DNA of 64,000 nucleotides from Ehretia macrophylla (GCA_037974665.1 CM075770.1:22865501-22929500), one strand, 5' to 3'; shown: positions 24,060 through 36,970, numbered from the stretch's first letter. The notes: generated from the sequence alone by a model not told the origin. Numbers and translations are program-made.

Positions 24060-24619
24060 TCTTTTCAATTGTTTTTGCCCCGGTTAAGCTTGCCAAGATG
24101 CTTTATCCATCACATTTCTATTACCGAATCCCACGGTACCTTGGGCAAGACAACTTCGCTACACGTAGAGGCTGGGCCCGCAAACCGAGGTCGTGGGGCT
24201 TGGGACCAGGTCTCCGTCGCTCCGGTGCCCATAACTTTTGATTCGTAAGGAGTTACGCGGCGCACAACATACCGTTGGAAAGGTTTCCGAGAGCTTGACG
24301 ACGGGGGTTGAAATCCTGCTCGGCTGCACCTATTTTTGGAGCCCAAAATCGAACGTTATCATCAGTTTCTTGCCATTTTTTTACTTTTGAGCTGTTTTTC
24401 CTTCCCGAATCGTACATCGTGAGCCTTGAAAAGGACGTCAACCTAAATTGCGGGACAATAGAGGACTTTACAACGCATCGATATCACATCTTTTGAGGAT
24501 GCTGCGTTGTTGTAGCGGATGGGTTGTTGTTAAGCCCAATAGGCCTTTTGAATGGGATATCTCTCGAGGCTGGGACTGTGAAGCGTCAAAAAATAAAGGA
24601 TTTGTGCCCTCAACATGAC

Positions 24620-24738
24620 AGGTGCGATCATGCCAGCACTAATGCACTGGATCCCATCAGAACTCCGAAGTTAAGAGTGCTTGGGCGAGAGTAGTGCAAG
24701 GATGGGTGACCCCCTGGGAAGTCCTCATGTTGCACCCG
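24620..24738 (+). rRNA. 5S: 5S rRNA gene copy 2
   Basis: Eight changes: G1A, A13G, C29T, C57A (A box), A77G, T79A, G108A, C119G. It shares G1A/A13G/C29T with copy 21. Confidence 0.9.
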
Positions 24739-25298
24739 CCTTTTCAATTGTTTTTGCCCCGGTTAGGCTTGCCGAGATACTTTATCCATCACATTTCCAT
24801 TACCGAATCCCACGGCACCTTTGGCAAGACAACTTCACTTCATGTAGAGGCTGGGCCTGCAAATCGAGGGTGTGGGGCTTGTGACGAGGTCTCCGTCGCT
24901 CCAATGCCCATAACTTTTGATCCGTAAGGAGTGACGCGGTACACAGTACACCGTTGGTAAGCTCTCCGAGAGCTCTACGACAGGGACAGCAAGCCTGCAT
25001 TGCTGCGCTAGTTTTTGGAGCCCGAAATCAAAAGTTATCATCAGTTTCAGGCCATTTTTCTGCTTTTACGATGTTTTTCCTTCTCGAATTGTACGTCTTG
25101 CGCTGTGAAAAGGACGACAACCTAGCTCGCGGGACATTAGAGGGCCCTACAACGCGTCGATATCACGTCTTGCGAGGATGCTGCATTGTTGAAGCGGATG
25201 GGTTGTCGTTAAGCCCATTGGGCCTTTTGAATGGGCCATCTCTCTGGGCTGCGACTGTGAAACGTCAACACATAAGGGATTTGTGCCCTTAACATAAC

Positions 25299-25417
25299 GG
25301 GTGCGATCGTACCAGCACTAATGCACTGGAACCCATCAGAACTCCGAAGTTAAGCGTGCATGGGCGAGAGTAGTACTAGGATAGGTGACCCCCTGGGAAG
25401 TCCTCGTGTTGTACCCC
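25299..25417 (+). rRNA. 5S: 5S rRNA gene copy 3
   Basis: Six changes: A11G, C29T, T33A, T62A (A box), G85A (C box), C114T. The following spacer lacks about 36 bp of the monomer near 25484. Confidence 0.9.
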
Positions 25418-25941
25418 CTTCTCAATTGTTTTTGCCCCTGTTAAGCTTGCCAAGATACTTTATCCATCACATTTCTATTACCGCACGTAGAGGTTGGGCT
25501 AGCAAACCGAGCTCGTGGGGCTTTGGACCAGGTCTCCGTCGCTTCGGTGGCCATAACTTTTGATCCGTAAGGAGTTACGCATCGCACAACATACCGTTGG
25601 AAAGCTCTCCGAGAGCTTTACGACGGGGGCAGAAATCCTGCTCGGTTGCGCTTATTTTCGGAGCCAAAAAATGAATGTTATCATCAGTTTTAGGCCACTT
25701 TTCTACTTTTACTCTGTCTTTCCGTCCCGGATCGTATGTCGTGAGCCGCGAAAAGGACAACAACCTAACTCGTGGGACAATAGAGGGCCCTACAACGCGT
25801 TGATATCACGTCTCGTGAGGATGCTGTATTGTTGTAGCGGATTGGTTGTCGTTAAGCCCATTAGGCTTTTTGAATGGGTCATCTCTCTGGGCTGGGACTG
25901 TGAACCATTAAAAAATAAGAGATTTGTGCCCTCAACATGAG

Positions 25942-26060
25942 GGGTGTGATCATACCAGCACTAATGCACCATATCCCATTAGAACTCCGAAGTTAAGCAT
26001 GCTTAGGCGAGAGTAGTACTAGGATGGGTGACCCCTTGGGAAGTCCTCGTGTTGCACCCC
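25942..26060 (+). rRNA. 5S: 5S rRNA gene copy 4
   Basis: Seven changes: C6T, G30A, G31T, C39T, G58A, G64A, C95T. The base before the gene is G rather than the usual C at -1. Confidence 0.9.
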
Positions 26061-26619
26061 CCTTTTCAATTGTTTTTGCCCCAGTTTGGCTTACCATATG
26101 CTTTATCCATCACATTTCTGTTACCGAATCCCATGACACCTTGGGCAAGGCAACTTCACTTCACGTAGAGGCTGGGCCCGCAAACCTAGGGCGTGGGGCA
26201 TGTGACCAGGTATCCGTCGCTCCGGTGCCCATAACTTTTGATCTGTAAGGAGTTACGCAGCGCACAGCATACCGTTGAAAAGCTCTCCAAGAGCTCTACG
26301 ACAAAGGCAACAAGCCTACTTGGCTACACCAGTTTTTGGAGCCCAAAATCGAATGTTATCATTAGTTTCGGGCCACTTTTCTACTTTTGTGTAGTTTTTT
26401 GGTCTCGGATCGTACGTGGTGAGCCGCGAAAAGGAAGACAACCTAACTCGCGAGACATTAGAGGGCCCTACAACACGTCAATATCACGCCTTGCGAGGTT
26501 GCTGCATTGTTGAAGTGGATGGGTTGTCGTTAAGCCCATTGGGCCTTTTGAATGGGCCATCTCTCTGGGCTGCGACTGTGAAACGTCAACACATAAGGGA
26601 TTTGTGCCCTCAATATGAC

Positions 26620-26738
26620 GGGTGCGATCAAACCAGTACTAATGCACCGGATCCCATCAGAACTCCGAAGTTAAGCATTCTTGGGCGAGAGTAGTACTAG
26701 GATGGGTGACCCCCTGGGAAGTCCCCGTGTTGCACCCC
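26620..26738 (+). rRNA. 5S: 5S rRNA gene copy 5
   Basis: Five changes: T12A, C18T, G58A, G60T, T106C. Confidence 0.92.
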
Positions 26739-27298
26739 CCTTTTCAATTGTTTTTTCCCCGGTTAGGCTTGCCAAAATGCTTTGTCCATCACATTTCTAT
26801 TACCGAATCCCACAGCACCTTGGGCAAGACAACTTTGCTTCATGTAGAGGCTGGGCCCGCAAACCGAGGTCGTGGGGCTTGGGACTAGGTCTCCGTTGCT
26901 TCGGTGCTGATAACTTTTGATTTGTAAGGAGTTACGCGGTGCACAGCATACTGTTGGAAAGCTCTCCGAGAGCTCTACGAAGGGGACAAAAAGCCTGCTC
27001 GGTTGCGCCTATTTTTGAAGCCCAAAATCGAATGTTATCATCAGTTTCGGGCTACTTTTTTACTTTTGCGCTGTTTTTCCATCCTGGATCGTACGTCTTG
27101 TGCCACGAAAAGGACGACAACCTAATTCACGGGACAATAAAGAGCCCTACAGCGTGTCGATATCACGTCTTGCCAGAATGCTGTGTTGTTGTAGGGGATG
27201 GGTTATCATTAAGCTCATTGGGCCTTTTGAATAGGCTATCTCTTTGGGTTGAGACTGTGAACCATTAAAAAATAAGGGATTTGTGCCCTCAACATGAT

Positions 27299-27417
27299 GG
27301 GTGCGATCATACCAGCACTAATGCACCAGATCCAATCAGAACTCCGAAGTTAAGCGTGCTTGGGCGAGAGTAGTACTAGAATGGGTGACCCCCTGGAAAG
27401 TCCTCGTGTTGCACCCC
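27299..27417 (+). rRNA. 5S: 5S rRNA gene copy 6
   Basis: Four changes: G30A, C36A, G82A, G99A. Last copy before two 5S-free monomers and the first long LTR. Confidence 0.92.
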
Positions 27418-27462
27418 ACTTTTCAATTGTTTTTGCCCCGGTTAGACTTGCCAAGATGCTTT

Positions 27463-28158
27463 ATCCATCACATTTCTATTACCGAATCCCACGGCACCTT
27501 GGGCAAGACAACTTCACTTCACGTAGAGGCTGGGCTCGCAAACCGAGGGCATGGGACTTGGGACCAGGTCTCCGTCGCTCCGGTGCCTATAACTTTTGAT
27601 CCGTAAGGAGTTACACGGCGCACAGCATACCGTTGGAAAGCTCTCTGAGAGCTCTACGACAGGGGTAGCAATCCTGCTCGACTACGCCTGTTTTCAGAGC
27701 CAAAAATCAAATGTTTTCATCAGTTTTGGGATACTTTTCTTCTTTTGCGCTGTTTTTCCATCCCGGATCGTACATCGTGAACCGCGAAATGGACGACAAC
27801 CTAATTCATCACATTTCTATTACCAAATCCCACGGCACCTTAGGCAAGAGAAATTAACTTCACGTAGAGGCTGGGCCCGCAAACCGAGGGCGTGGGGCTT
27901 ATGACCAGGTCTCCATCGCTCCGGTGCCCATAACTTTTGATCCATAAGGAGTTACGCGGGGCACAGCATACCATTGAAAAACTCTCCAGGAGCTCTATGA
28001 CGAAGGCAGTAAGCCTGCTAGGCTCCGCCTGTTTTTGGAGCCCCAAATCGAACGTTTTTATCAGTTTTCGGACACTTTTCTTCTTTTGCGCTGTTTTTCC
28101 GTCCTGGATCTTACGTCATGAGCCGCGAAAAGGACGAAAACCTAATCCATCACATTTC
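27463..28158 (+). repeat. Two 5S-free satellite junctions inside the 5S array
   Basis: Two monomers are joined directly at cctaa|ttcatc (27804/27805), and again at cctaa|tccatc (28145/28146), with no 5S segment between. This is exactly the junction of blocks A and B. It shows that 5S-free units sit within the 5S locus, by deletion or exchange with the satellite block. Confidence 0.85.
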
Positions 28159-28193
28159 GCAAAAAGGATGACAACCTAACTCGCTGGACATTA
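28159..28193 (+). other. Chimeric joint before the first long LTR
   Basis: After cacatttc the sequence jumps back to gcaaaaaggatgacaaccta and then into the 5S-type ctcgctggacatta. A ~20-bp piece is thus duplicated out of order, indicating a rearrangement. Confidence 0.7.
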
Positions 28194-28877
28194 TGTCACG
28201 CCTCAACCAGACCTCTAGAAGCTAGACTAGGGTATAACCTAAATCATTTATGCTATTTCACGTACTTAGCCATGTGTTATGATTTAACACTTAATGTTGG
28301 TGTAGAACTCCCAAAGTTTTTTCCAAAAAACCGACAGCATAACTACTATATTTAAGACCTTTGGTTTGACCTATTTTCTAAAACGCCTCAAAACCTTTAA
28401 TCATTGATTCAATTCCAACTAAAATTTCCTATTTTGTTATCAATGGATATGCCTACTAATTTATCTCGATAGTCTCATTTGATTGACAAGCCTAGCATGA
28501 TAACTATGTCCCGTTTATTTGTCAATTTACCTCTATCATGCACGTAACTATTATCCTTTAGCTTACAAATGAGTACCTAAGTGGAATTGGATAGAGTTAA
28601 CTTAGTTGATTTTTCACCTAGTGATTTAAACACCGATGATAACTACTAATCAAGACAATAACCAAATAAAGAGTTCATTCGGTTATAGATAGTACAATCC
28701 AAAATTAGACCCAAATTACAACGGGGTCATTTACATCAACAAAATAAGTAGCCTTCAAAACAAATACAACGTTCACAGAACAGCCACTGACAAGCAAGGC
28801 ACATAGAGCACGTAATCACTCCAAGGAATCATCAACAGGCACATTCTCCTTGGGTACCTGTTTCAAATCTTCTTCAC

Positions 28878-31145
28878 CTGTGATGATAAAAGAGGGTGAA
28901 TCCTTATGAACTCAGCGAGGGGGAACGAGAGATAACATTTTTAAAAACTCTTTTCCTGTAAATCTTATGAAAAACCCTTTTGAAAACATGTCATATGAAA
29001 TAAGCAAGTTCATAACATAACATAAATATAAATGAACACATTTACCCGTCTTTACTTCCCGAGGTCCTTTAGGAACCAAGCGAGAGTACTTAAACATGTA
29101 GTAAAAAGGATATATTTTGATACGTACAGGACTCTAGAGGTGGCTCCTACGGGCTCAAGAGGTAGCTTCCACCACTTTCAAGTGTAGTACTTTGCCCCGT
29201 ATAGCACTTAGTTCATGCCGTTCAAGTTCATTTCCAATAACACTTGTTGCGGCCGGCTTCAATCATCCACTTATCGCTCCCAATTGGGTGTATTCCGGAT
29301 GTACCCCGAATCCTATGACCCAACTCTCTGAGGGTGGAATGCCAAGCGAGAGAGGGAATTGGACCATGGTAGTCACGAGAGCACCGGCAAGCCCTATGCT
29401 GCCCGGCATTTGTGAAATGCTACCATGCCACAATGAAAGGTTGCAACCTTGTATACAATGCACATGTATGCCATTTAACATTTCACATTGGGAGGTCAAC
29501 AAAGTAGGTTGTCTCCAAGCAAGTATATGATCACATTTTAACATATTGGCATATAAGGCATTGTAAGAACATGTAATCATTTCATATATCAATTTGAAAG
29601 CAATTAAACTTCCACGGGCAGCCAAGTAATCATGTTCAAATAAGCCATAGAATGTCTTTTAATAATTCACATTAGGAGGATAACAAAGTAGGTTGCCTCC
29701 GAGCAATTTCAAGATCACATGTTGCCAAGTAAACGAATGAGGCATGCTTAACATGAATTTTCAATTTGGAAAACATGTAGAGTCATATGAACATTAAACG
29801 GGCAGCCATGTAACACATGTAAATCAAGTCATATAACTCATTTTGGGGTTCACGTATCAAGTCATAAGATTATATAAGCATGCAACGATGTTTACATGAG
29901 ACCGGGTGCAAGAAAAGTCTACTTATCAACATGTAATCACCGGGAATCACATTTAGAGCTATAAGGAAAACTACGGGCAGCCCATTAACATTTCTCAACA
30001 TCAATTTATAATTCACACAAGAGTGGTCTATGACTTGGGAGTCTACGGGGCCATTAGGGTTTACAAGGCCGTGCTCGGGGTTGGTTTTGTTTGCTAAGCA
30101 CTACAAGTAACACTTAAACCATTTCAAGCATACCTAACATTTATTAGGCAGCCTACTAACCACACAATTGAACGCATTTAGCCATAGGATCATCACTTAA
30201 CAAGTTTTTATAAGCAATATGGCCTTAATTCCGTGCTTACACATGCTGTTAAGCAACCATTCATCAATTAGTGATCCCAAGCCATACATCAATCAAATGA
30301 AGCAACCTCAACCAACCACAATAGTCCACACAACATCTAAGTGCCACAATTCCAATCATTCAATACCACAAGAGAAGTTACAACATGTTTCAAAGCATAT
30401 CACTAAACAAAACCTCATTGCAATGGTCTATTTTCCCACATTCGATTAGACAAGCAAACAATCTCCAATTTTAGTGAACAAAATTTCAAATTAAATCTTA
30501 ATGAGTGATTTAAATCTAGGAACAAACCTCGCATCATTTGGAGTTCGGATTTAGGAGTTATGGCCAAAACCGTGAGACTACTCAAAACTGTCCAGTTTTA
30601 GACACATTACAATTTTTGCTATTTGTGAGGATCTTAGATTCCGAATTGGCTTTGGTCTATTTCTTACAAAAATGTCCATAACTGCAAAATCTAGCAACCT
30701 ACCAATTTTCATGCATTTTCACCAAAATTTACTAGGTCAAAAATGCTTTGTTCTACAAAGTCAGAAATCTGCCAGAAACCTATTTCATTTTTCCAATTCT
30801 TCCAGATTTAGACACCTCACGATGTTTGACCATTTTGGAGGCATTAGAGTAAGAATTGGACTTGGCCTATTTCTGTGAAAAATTCTCAGAACTGGAAAAA
30901 ATAGTGACCTACGAATTTTCATGCATTTTTACCAAAGTTTACTAAGCCAAAAGTGCTTTGTACCACAAGATCAGAAAACTGCCAGCAACACGTTTTTACC
31001 TATCTTCAAGTTCTAGCCAAAAATCTAGCCATGCATGGTCATATAAGCTCATATACACACATATACAACAACTACAGAGGTAAATATAGTCATATGAAGG
31101 CATGCATGTGATTTTTGAAAGCTTTTAAAAGAGTTTAACCCTCAC
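28878..31145 (-). other. Candidate intron inside the truncated LTR
   Basis: On the minus strand the donor-like gctaag|gtgagg has its GT at 31145-31144. The acceptor-like catcacag|gtgaag ends at 28878. Length about 2268 bp. The same motif pair occurs in the other LTRs. Confidence 0.35.
28897..28914 (-). other. Stem-loop in the truncated LTR
   Basis: Minus-strand tgagt...attca, pairing with one G-U wobble, after the cctcgc box. Counterpart of the loop at 59619-59636. Confidence 0.5.
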
Positions 31146-31520
31146 CTTAGCCTATTGATGGTTAAAGATGCACAAATGCTCTTCAAAATGCACAAAGGGA
31201 GCTTCTTCCTTGCTTTGGCCGAGAGATGGCTTGTCTTCCCTTAATTTATAGCTTAGTTAGCATGTGAGGAAGGTGTACATGTGTGTGAAACCAAAAGTAA
31301 TGGATGAAAACTATCAAGACTTACTTTAGGCCGAAAATGATGAGTTTTGTGAGCTTGTGTGCATTTTTGAGCTAGTTGCCTTGCTTGTGCTTGCTATGGC
31401 CGAGCTTGGGAGAGTCTTAGGGAGTTGTTAGGAGTCTTGAATGCTCAAGGGGCTGCCATGGTCGAAAATGAGAGAGAAGGAGAGAGAATGAGAGAGTTTG
31501 TGAGGAAAAGTGAAGTTTTA

Positions 31521-31539
31521 GTGTGTGTGTGTGTGTGTG
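31521..31539. repeat. (GT)n microsatellite
   Basis: 19 bp of alternating GT inside the minus-strand LTR. Confidence 0.95.
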
Positions 31540-31989
31540 CTCGGTTTTAGTGAGTTGAGAGAGCATGTGTGAGATATTTTTGATGTAAAATCTGAATTTT
31601 AATTGTATTTGGGTGCCTTGGTCAAAAATGAGGGCTAGGGTAGTGTATGGTGTGTATTTTTTATGCATTCTTGTGCTTTGTGAAGAATATTGAGTGTTTA
31701 AAATATGATTGTTTTTGTTTTGTCTATCCTAGGTAGCATGGTATCTTGTGTTGTCATAGGAATGTTGGGAAATTAGGGAATCTAGGTAGAATAAAATATA
31801 GGAATGTTTGTTGATGAGTTTGAATTATGAATAGAATAATAGATAGTGGGAAATGTAGGAATAGTTTAGTGTTATTTTATTGTTAGTGGAGTTTGTAGAG
31901 AATTTGAATTAGGAATATAATATTGGTTAGTGGATTGTGTAGGATTATTTAATAGTCTAGTGCTTTGTGTAGGATTCTTTGTTGATTAG

Positions 31990-32380
31990 CCTGCGGGCAC
32001 GCTTTTTTAGGTCTTAGGGTACGCATTACGAGGTAAGGCACGCACTATGAGACACGCACAAAAATCAATACGGGGCACGAATCACGTGGTAGACATGAAC
32101 TACGAGGTAAGGTACATACTTCAAGATAAATGCACGAATTCAAACGCAAATGCATGCAACCATAGGTGAATGCACGTAAACCAATGCAAGGCACGTAATT
32201 CAATACAATGCACATAAATTGAGGCATGACTCTTAAACCTAGGTTAGGGCACACAGTTCAACGTCAGTGCACACAAATTGAGATATCGCACGTAAATCAA
32301 AGTCAGGGGATGTAAGTCGAGGATTAGGGCACACAATTCTAGGTCAATGCACGTATGACGATGCATGCACAAAAATCAAG
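31990..32380. repeat. Degenerate ~20-25-bp motif run at the LTR start
   Basis: Repeated variants of 'ggcacgya..tcgaggt / gcacacaattctaggtca' fill about 390 bp. The same run occurs at the matching ends of the LTRs at 37470-37830 and 56765-56990. Confidence 0.7.
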
Positions 32381-32726
32381 ATGTTCTATTTTTGCGAGAG
32401 CTTTACGACGGAGGCAGCAAGCCTGCTCGGCTACGCCTGTTTTCGGAGCCCAAAATCAAACATTATAATCAGTTTTGGTCCACTTTTATGCATTTGCGCT
32501 ATTTTTTCATCCCTGATCATACGTCGTGAGCCGGAAAAAGGAAGACAACCTAACTCGCGGGACAATAGAGGGTCCTACAACACGTCAATACCACGTCTTG
32601 CGAGGATGCTGCGTTGTTATAGAATATGGGTTATCGTTAAGCCCATTGGGCCTTTTGAATGGGCCATCTCTCTGGGCTGGGACTGTCAACCGTCAAAAAA
32701 TAAGGGATTTGTGCCCTCAACATGAC

Positions 32727-32845
32727 GTGTATGATCATACCAGCACTAATGCACCAGATCCTATCAGAACTTCGAAGTTAAGCGTGCTTAGGCGAGAGTA
32801 GCACTAGGATGAGTGACCCCTTAGGATGTCCTCTTGCTGCACCTC
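32727..32845 (+). rRNA. 5S: 5S rRNA gene copy 7, strongly diverged
   Basis: About 15 changes, among them G2T, G5A, C6T, G30A, C46T, G64A, G86A, C95T, G97A, A101T, G108T and C118T. The most diverged copy and probably a pseudogene. A101T links it to copies 13, 17 and 30. Confidence 0.88.
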
Positions 32846-33404
32846 CCTTTTCAATTGTTTTTGCCTCGGTTAGGCTTGCCAAGAAGCTTTATCCTTCACA
32901 TTTCTATTACCAAATCCCATGGCTCCTTGGGCAAGACAACTTTACTTCACGTAGAGGCTGGGCCCGCAAACCGAGGGTGTGGGGCTTGTGACCAGGTCTC
33001 CGTCGCTCCGATGCCCATAAATTTTAATCCGTAAGGAGTTACGCGGTGCACAGCATGCCGTTGGAAAGCTCTCCGATAGCTTTACGACGGGGGCAGCAAG
33101 CTTTCTCGGCTACGCATGTTTTCAAGCACAAAATCGAACCTTATCATCAGTTTTGGGCCACTTTTCTACTTTTGTACTGTTTTTTCGTCCCGAATTGTAC
33201 GTCGTGAGCCGCGAAAAGGATGACAACCTAACTCACGGGACAATAGAGGGCCCTACAACGCTTCAATATCACGTCTTATGAGGATGCTGCGTTGTTGTAG
33301 CGAATGGGTTGTCGTTAAGCCCATTGGGCCTTTTGAATGGGCCACTTCTCTGGGTTGGGACTGTGAACCATCAACATATAAGGGACTTGTGCCCTCAACA
33401 TGAC

Positions 33405-33523
33405 TGGTGCGATCATACTAGCACTAATGCACCGGATCCCATTAGAACTCCAAAGTTAAGCGTTCTTGGGCGAGAGTAGTACAAGGATGGGTGACCCCCT
33501 GGGTAGTCCTCGTGTTGCACCCC
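33405..33523 (+). rRNA. 5S: 5S rRNA gene copy 8
   Basis: Seven changes: G1T, C15T, C39T, G48A, G60T, T79A, A100T. G60T with A100T marks the subtype also seen in copies 15, 19 and 24. Confidence 0.9.
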
Positions 33524-34083
33524 CCTTTTCAATTGTTTTTGCCCTGGTTAGGCTTGCCAAGATGCTTTATCCATCACATTTCTGTTACCGAATCCCACAG
33601 CACCTTGGGCAAGACAACTTCGCTTCACGTAGAGGCTGGGCCCGCAAACCGAGGGCATGGGGCTTGTGACCAGGTCTCCGTCACTCTGGTACCGATAAAT
33701 TTTGATTCGTAACGAGTTACGGGCGCACAACATACCGTTGGAAAGCTGTCCGAGAGCTCTACGATGGTGGCAGCAAGCCTGCTCGGCCTGCGCATGTTTT
33801 TGGAGCCCAAAATCGAATGTTTTCATCAGTTTCGGGCTGCTTTTCATCTTTAGCGCTGTTTTTTCATCCCAGATCATACATCGTTAGCCTCGAAATGGAC
33901 GACAACCTAACTTGTGGGACATTAGAGGGACCTACAATGCATCAATATCATGTCTTGCAGGGATACTGCGTTGTTGAAGCGGATGGGTTGTCTTTAAGTC
34001 CATTGGGCCTTTTGAATGGGCCATCTCTCTGGGCTGAGACTGTTAACCGTCAACACATAAGGTATTCGTACCCTTAACATGAC

Positions 34084-34141
34084 GGGTGCGATCATACCAG
34101 CACTAATGCACCGGATCCTATCAGAACTCCAAAGTTAAGCG
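34084..34141 (+). pseudogene. 5S: 5S rRNA gene copy 9, 5' part, split by an LTR
   Basis: Nucleotides 1-58 of a 5S gene (C36T, G48A), ending in aagcg, the left target duplication of the LTR at 34142. The insertion cuts the A box. The gene resumes 3.7 kb later. Confidence 0.95.
34137..34141. repeat. Target duplication (left), aagcg
   Basis: Matches aaacg at 37839-37843 with one difference, consistent with an ageing 5-bp duplication. Confidence 0.85.
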
Positions 34142-34829
34142 TGTTACGCCCCAACCCGACCTATAGATGTTAGACTAGGGTGTGATCTAAACATTCATAT
34201 CATTTCATGTACTTAATCGTTCACCAAGGTTTAACGCCTAACATTTTTGCCTAAACTCCACAAATTCTCTGGAAAATCGGCAGCATAACGGCTGTAATTG
34301 GGCTCTTTAGTTTGACCTAATTCTCTAAATGCCTCAAAACTTTCAATCTCAAATTCGATTTCAACTAAGATTACTATTTATCACCAATTGAAATGCCTAC
34401 TAGCTATTTTGAAGTCTTGTTTGATTAACAACCTAACACGATAACTATGTCTCGTTTGTTTGTGAATCCCTGTTACAAAAGTACTTGTTGATCTTAGATT
34501 ACCAATGAGCACCTGCTTAAGATTAAATAGATTCATTTTACTTAACTTTTATCTAGTACTTCATAAGCCTGCAGCAGTTACCAATCAAAGTAGCAAAACG
34601 AGTGAATAGGGCGTCTATCAAGTTAATATCAATACAAGTCAAAATTAGACCCCAAATTACAACGGGGGTCTTTTACAATACAATAACAAGCAACATACGA
34701 AATAGTCTTCAAGCATCATATCGTTCACAAAATGGCCATAGTCACGTAAGGCACGTAGGGCAAGCAATCATTCCAAGGAATCATCAATAAGCACGTTGTC
34801 CTCGGGTACATGTTCCTGGTCCTCTTCGC

Positions 34830-36646
34830 CTGAGATGATAAAAGAGGGTGAGTCCTTATGAACTCAGCGAGGGGGAACGGGAAATAAGTTTGGAAACTCA
34901 TTTTCCAGTTCAATTTATGAAAACCCTTTGCAAGCATGACATATATCACAAGTAAGTACATAACGTAATGTAAAAGTAAAAGAACACAATTACTCGTCTT
35001 TCATCCCGAGGTCCTCTAGGAACCAAGCGAGAATACTTATACACATAGTGAAAAGGATACGGTGAGCTTTCGCTCTTAGTTCATTTCTAGTATCAGTTGT
35101 TGCGGCCGACTTCAAATCATCCCCTTATCACGCCAAATGGGTGTACTCCGGATGTACCCCAAAATCCTACGACCCAACTCTCCGAGGAATTCTAGCCCCC
35201 AAGCAAGAGAAGGAATTGGATAATGGTAGTCACGGTTGCACCGGCAAGCCCGATGCCGCCCGGTGTGCGTGAACGCTGCCACGCCAGAATGAAAGGTTGC
35301 AACCTTGTATGCAATGCACATTTATGACATTTAATATATCACATTTGGAGGACAACAAAGTAGGTTTCCTCCGAGCAGTCATAAGATTGCACATTGACAA
35401 GTAAACATGCGAGGCACGATATGATAGGTAATTTCACTTATAAGCACATGGAGTTATATGAATATTAAATGGGCAGCCATGTAACGCATGTAAATCAAGT
35501 CATATAACTCATTTCGAAGTTCACGTAATCAAATAATAAGATTATTCAACAAGCAACGACATCTACGTGGAACCGGTTACAAGAAAGGTCTACTTATCAA
35601 CATGTAATCATCGGAACCACATTTAGGGATATAAGGGCAACTACGGGCAGCCTACTAATCACATAATTAAACACGATATTCATAGGATCAACACTTAGCG
35701 AATTTACCTAGTCACTAAGGTTTCAATCGTGCTTACCCGTGCGATTAAGCCCCAAGTCATCTCGTAATTAAACTCAAGCCATGCATTGATTAATTCAAAC
35801 ACCCTCAAGCATTCAAAACAGTCCACACAACATCCAAATGCCACAATCCCAAGCATTTAATACAACAAGAGAAGCTACAATAATGTTTCTAAGCATATCA
35901 CTAGGTGAAACCTCCACTGCAATGGGCTGTTTTCTCACAATCATTGAGACAAGCAAACAATCTCCAATTCAGGTGAACAAGATGTCAAATTAAATCTTAA
36001 GGAGTGAACTAAATTCAGAAACAAACCTCGCATCATTTGGAGTTCGGGTTCAATAGTTATAGCCAAAACCGTGAGACTACGCAAAACTGTCCAGATTTGC
36101 ACACATTTCAATACTTGTCGTTTTTGAGGACCTTAGGGTCAGATTTAGCCTTAGTCTATTTCTGACAAAAATGTCCAGAACTAAAAAATCTAGCATCATA
36201 TCAAATTTCAGGCATTTTACAAATCATTTACTAAGTCAAAACTGGTTCGTTCTACAAGGACAGTGAATCTGCCAAAACCTGCTTCATTTTCCCAGATTTT
36301 CCAGATTTGGACACATTTTGATATTTTTCCATTTTGAGGACCTTAGAGTCAAAATTAGCTTTGGCCTGTTTCTATGAAAAATGCTCAGAACTGGAAAAAA
36401 TAGTTACCTACAAATTTTTACGCATTTTCAACATCAGTTACCTAGTAAAAATCACCTCGCACCAACAAGACAGAAGACTGTCCCATACGCGATTTCATCC
36501 ATCATCTCATTCTAGCCAAATATCTTGCCTTGCATGCTTACAAAAGCTCATGTATACACATATATCACAAGTGCAGAGGTAAAAATAGACATTCAAAGGC
36601 ATGCATGTGGTTTTAAAAAGCTTTACAAAGAAGTTTTAGCCCTCAC
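34830..36646 (-). other. Candidate intron inside the 34142 LTR
   Basis: Minus-strand donor-like gctaag|gtgagg (GT at 36646-36645) and acceptor-like catctcag|g ending at 34830, about 1817 bp. Confidence 0.35.
34849..34866 (-). other. Stem-loop in the 34142 LTR
   Basis: Minus-strand tgagt...actca with an 8-nt loop, following cccctcgc. Confidence 0.55.
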
Positions 36647-36970
36647 CTTAGCAAGACAACAAAGAAGATGCACAAACTCTTGATGAAGCACAATGACAAC
36701 TCTTCTCCTTGCTTAGCCGAGAGACAACTTGGGATTTCTTTAATTTCCTAGCTAAGTTACCATGTTTTTAGTAGGTGCATGTGGTTAGAACAAGAAGAAA
36801 AGAAATGGAAGCTAACAAACTCACCTAAGCCGAAATGGATGTGCTAAAGGCTTGCATGTGCGTTTCTTTGCTCCTAGCTTTGCTTGGTCGAGCTCCTAAG
36901 TAACTTGGAGGTCATGAAGAGCCTTAGGATGAAGAACTTAGCTATGGAGTCTACAAATTCAGCTAGGGCC

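Larger units (their letters stand above)
28194..32382 (-). mobile_element. Long LTR, minus strand, 5' end truncated
   Basis: The + strand begins tgtcacgcctcaacc, the reverse complement of the ...ggcgtgaca end shared by the other LTRs. It aligns with the LTR at 34142 through gcatgcac near 32370. The TG end is missing: after aatcaagat the sequence passes through about 12 unassigned bases into satellite at cgagagctttacg (32395). No target duplication is recognisable. About 4.2 kb with no gag-pol, so a truncated solo LTR. It is the most diverged of the three long LTRs. Confidence 0.85.

Noticed and set aside
29192..29625. 112- and 120-codon frames on opposite strands in the truncated LTR
   Set aside because: Not conserved as open frames in the two sister LTRs and overlapping each other.
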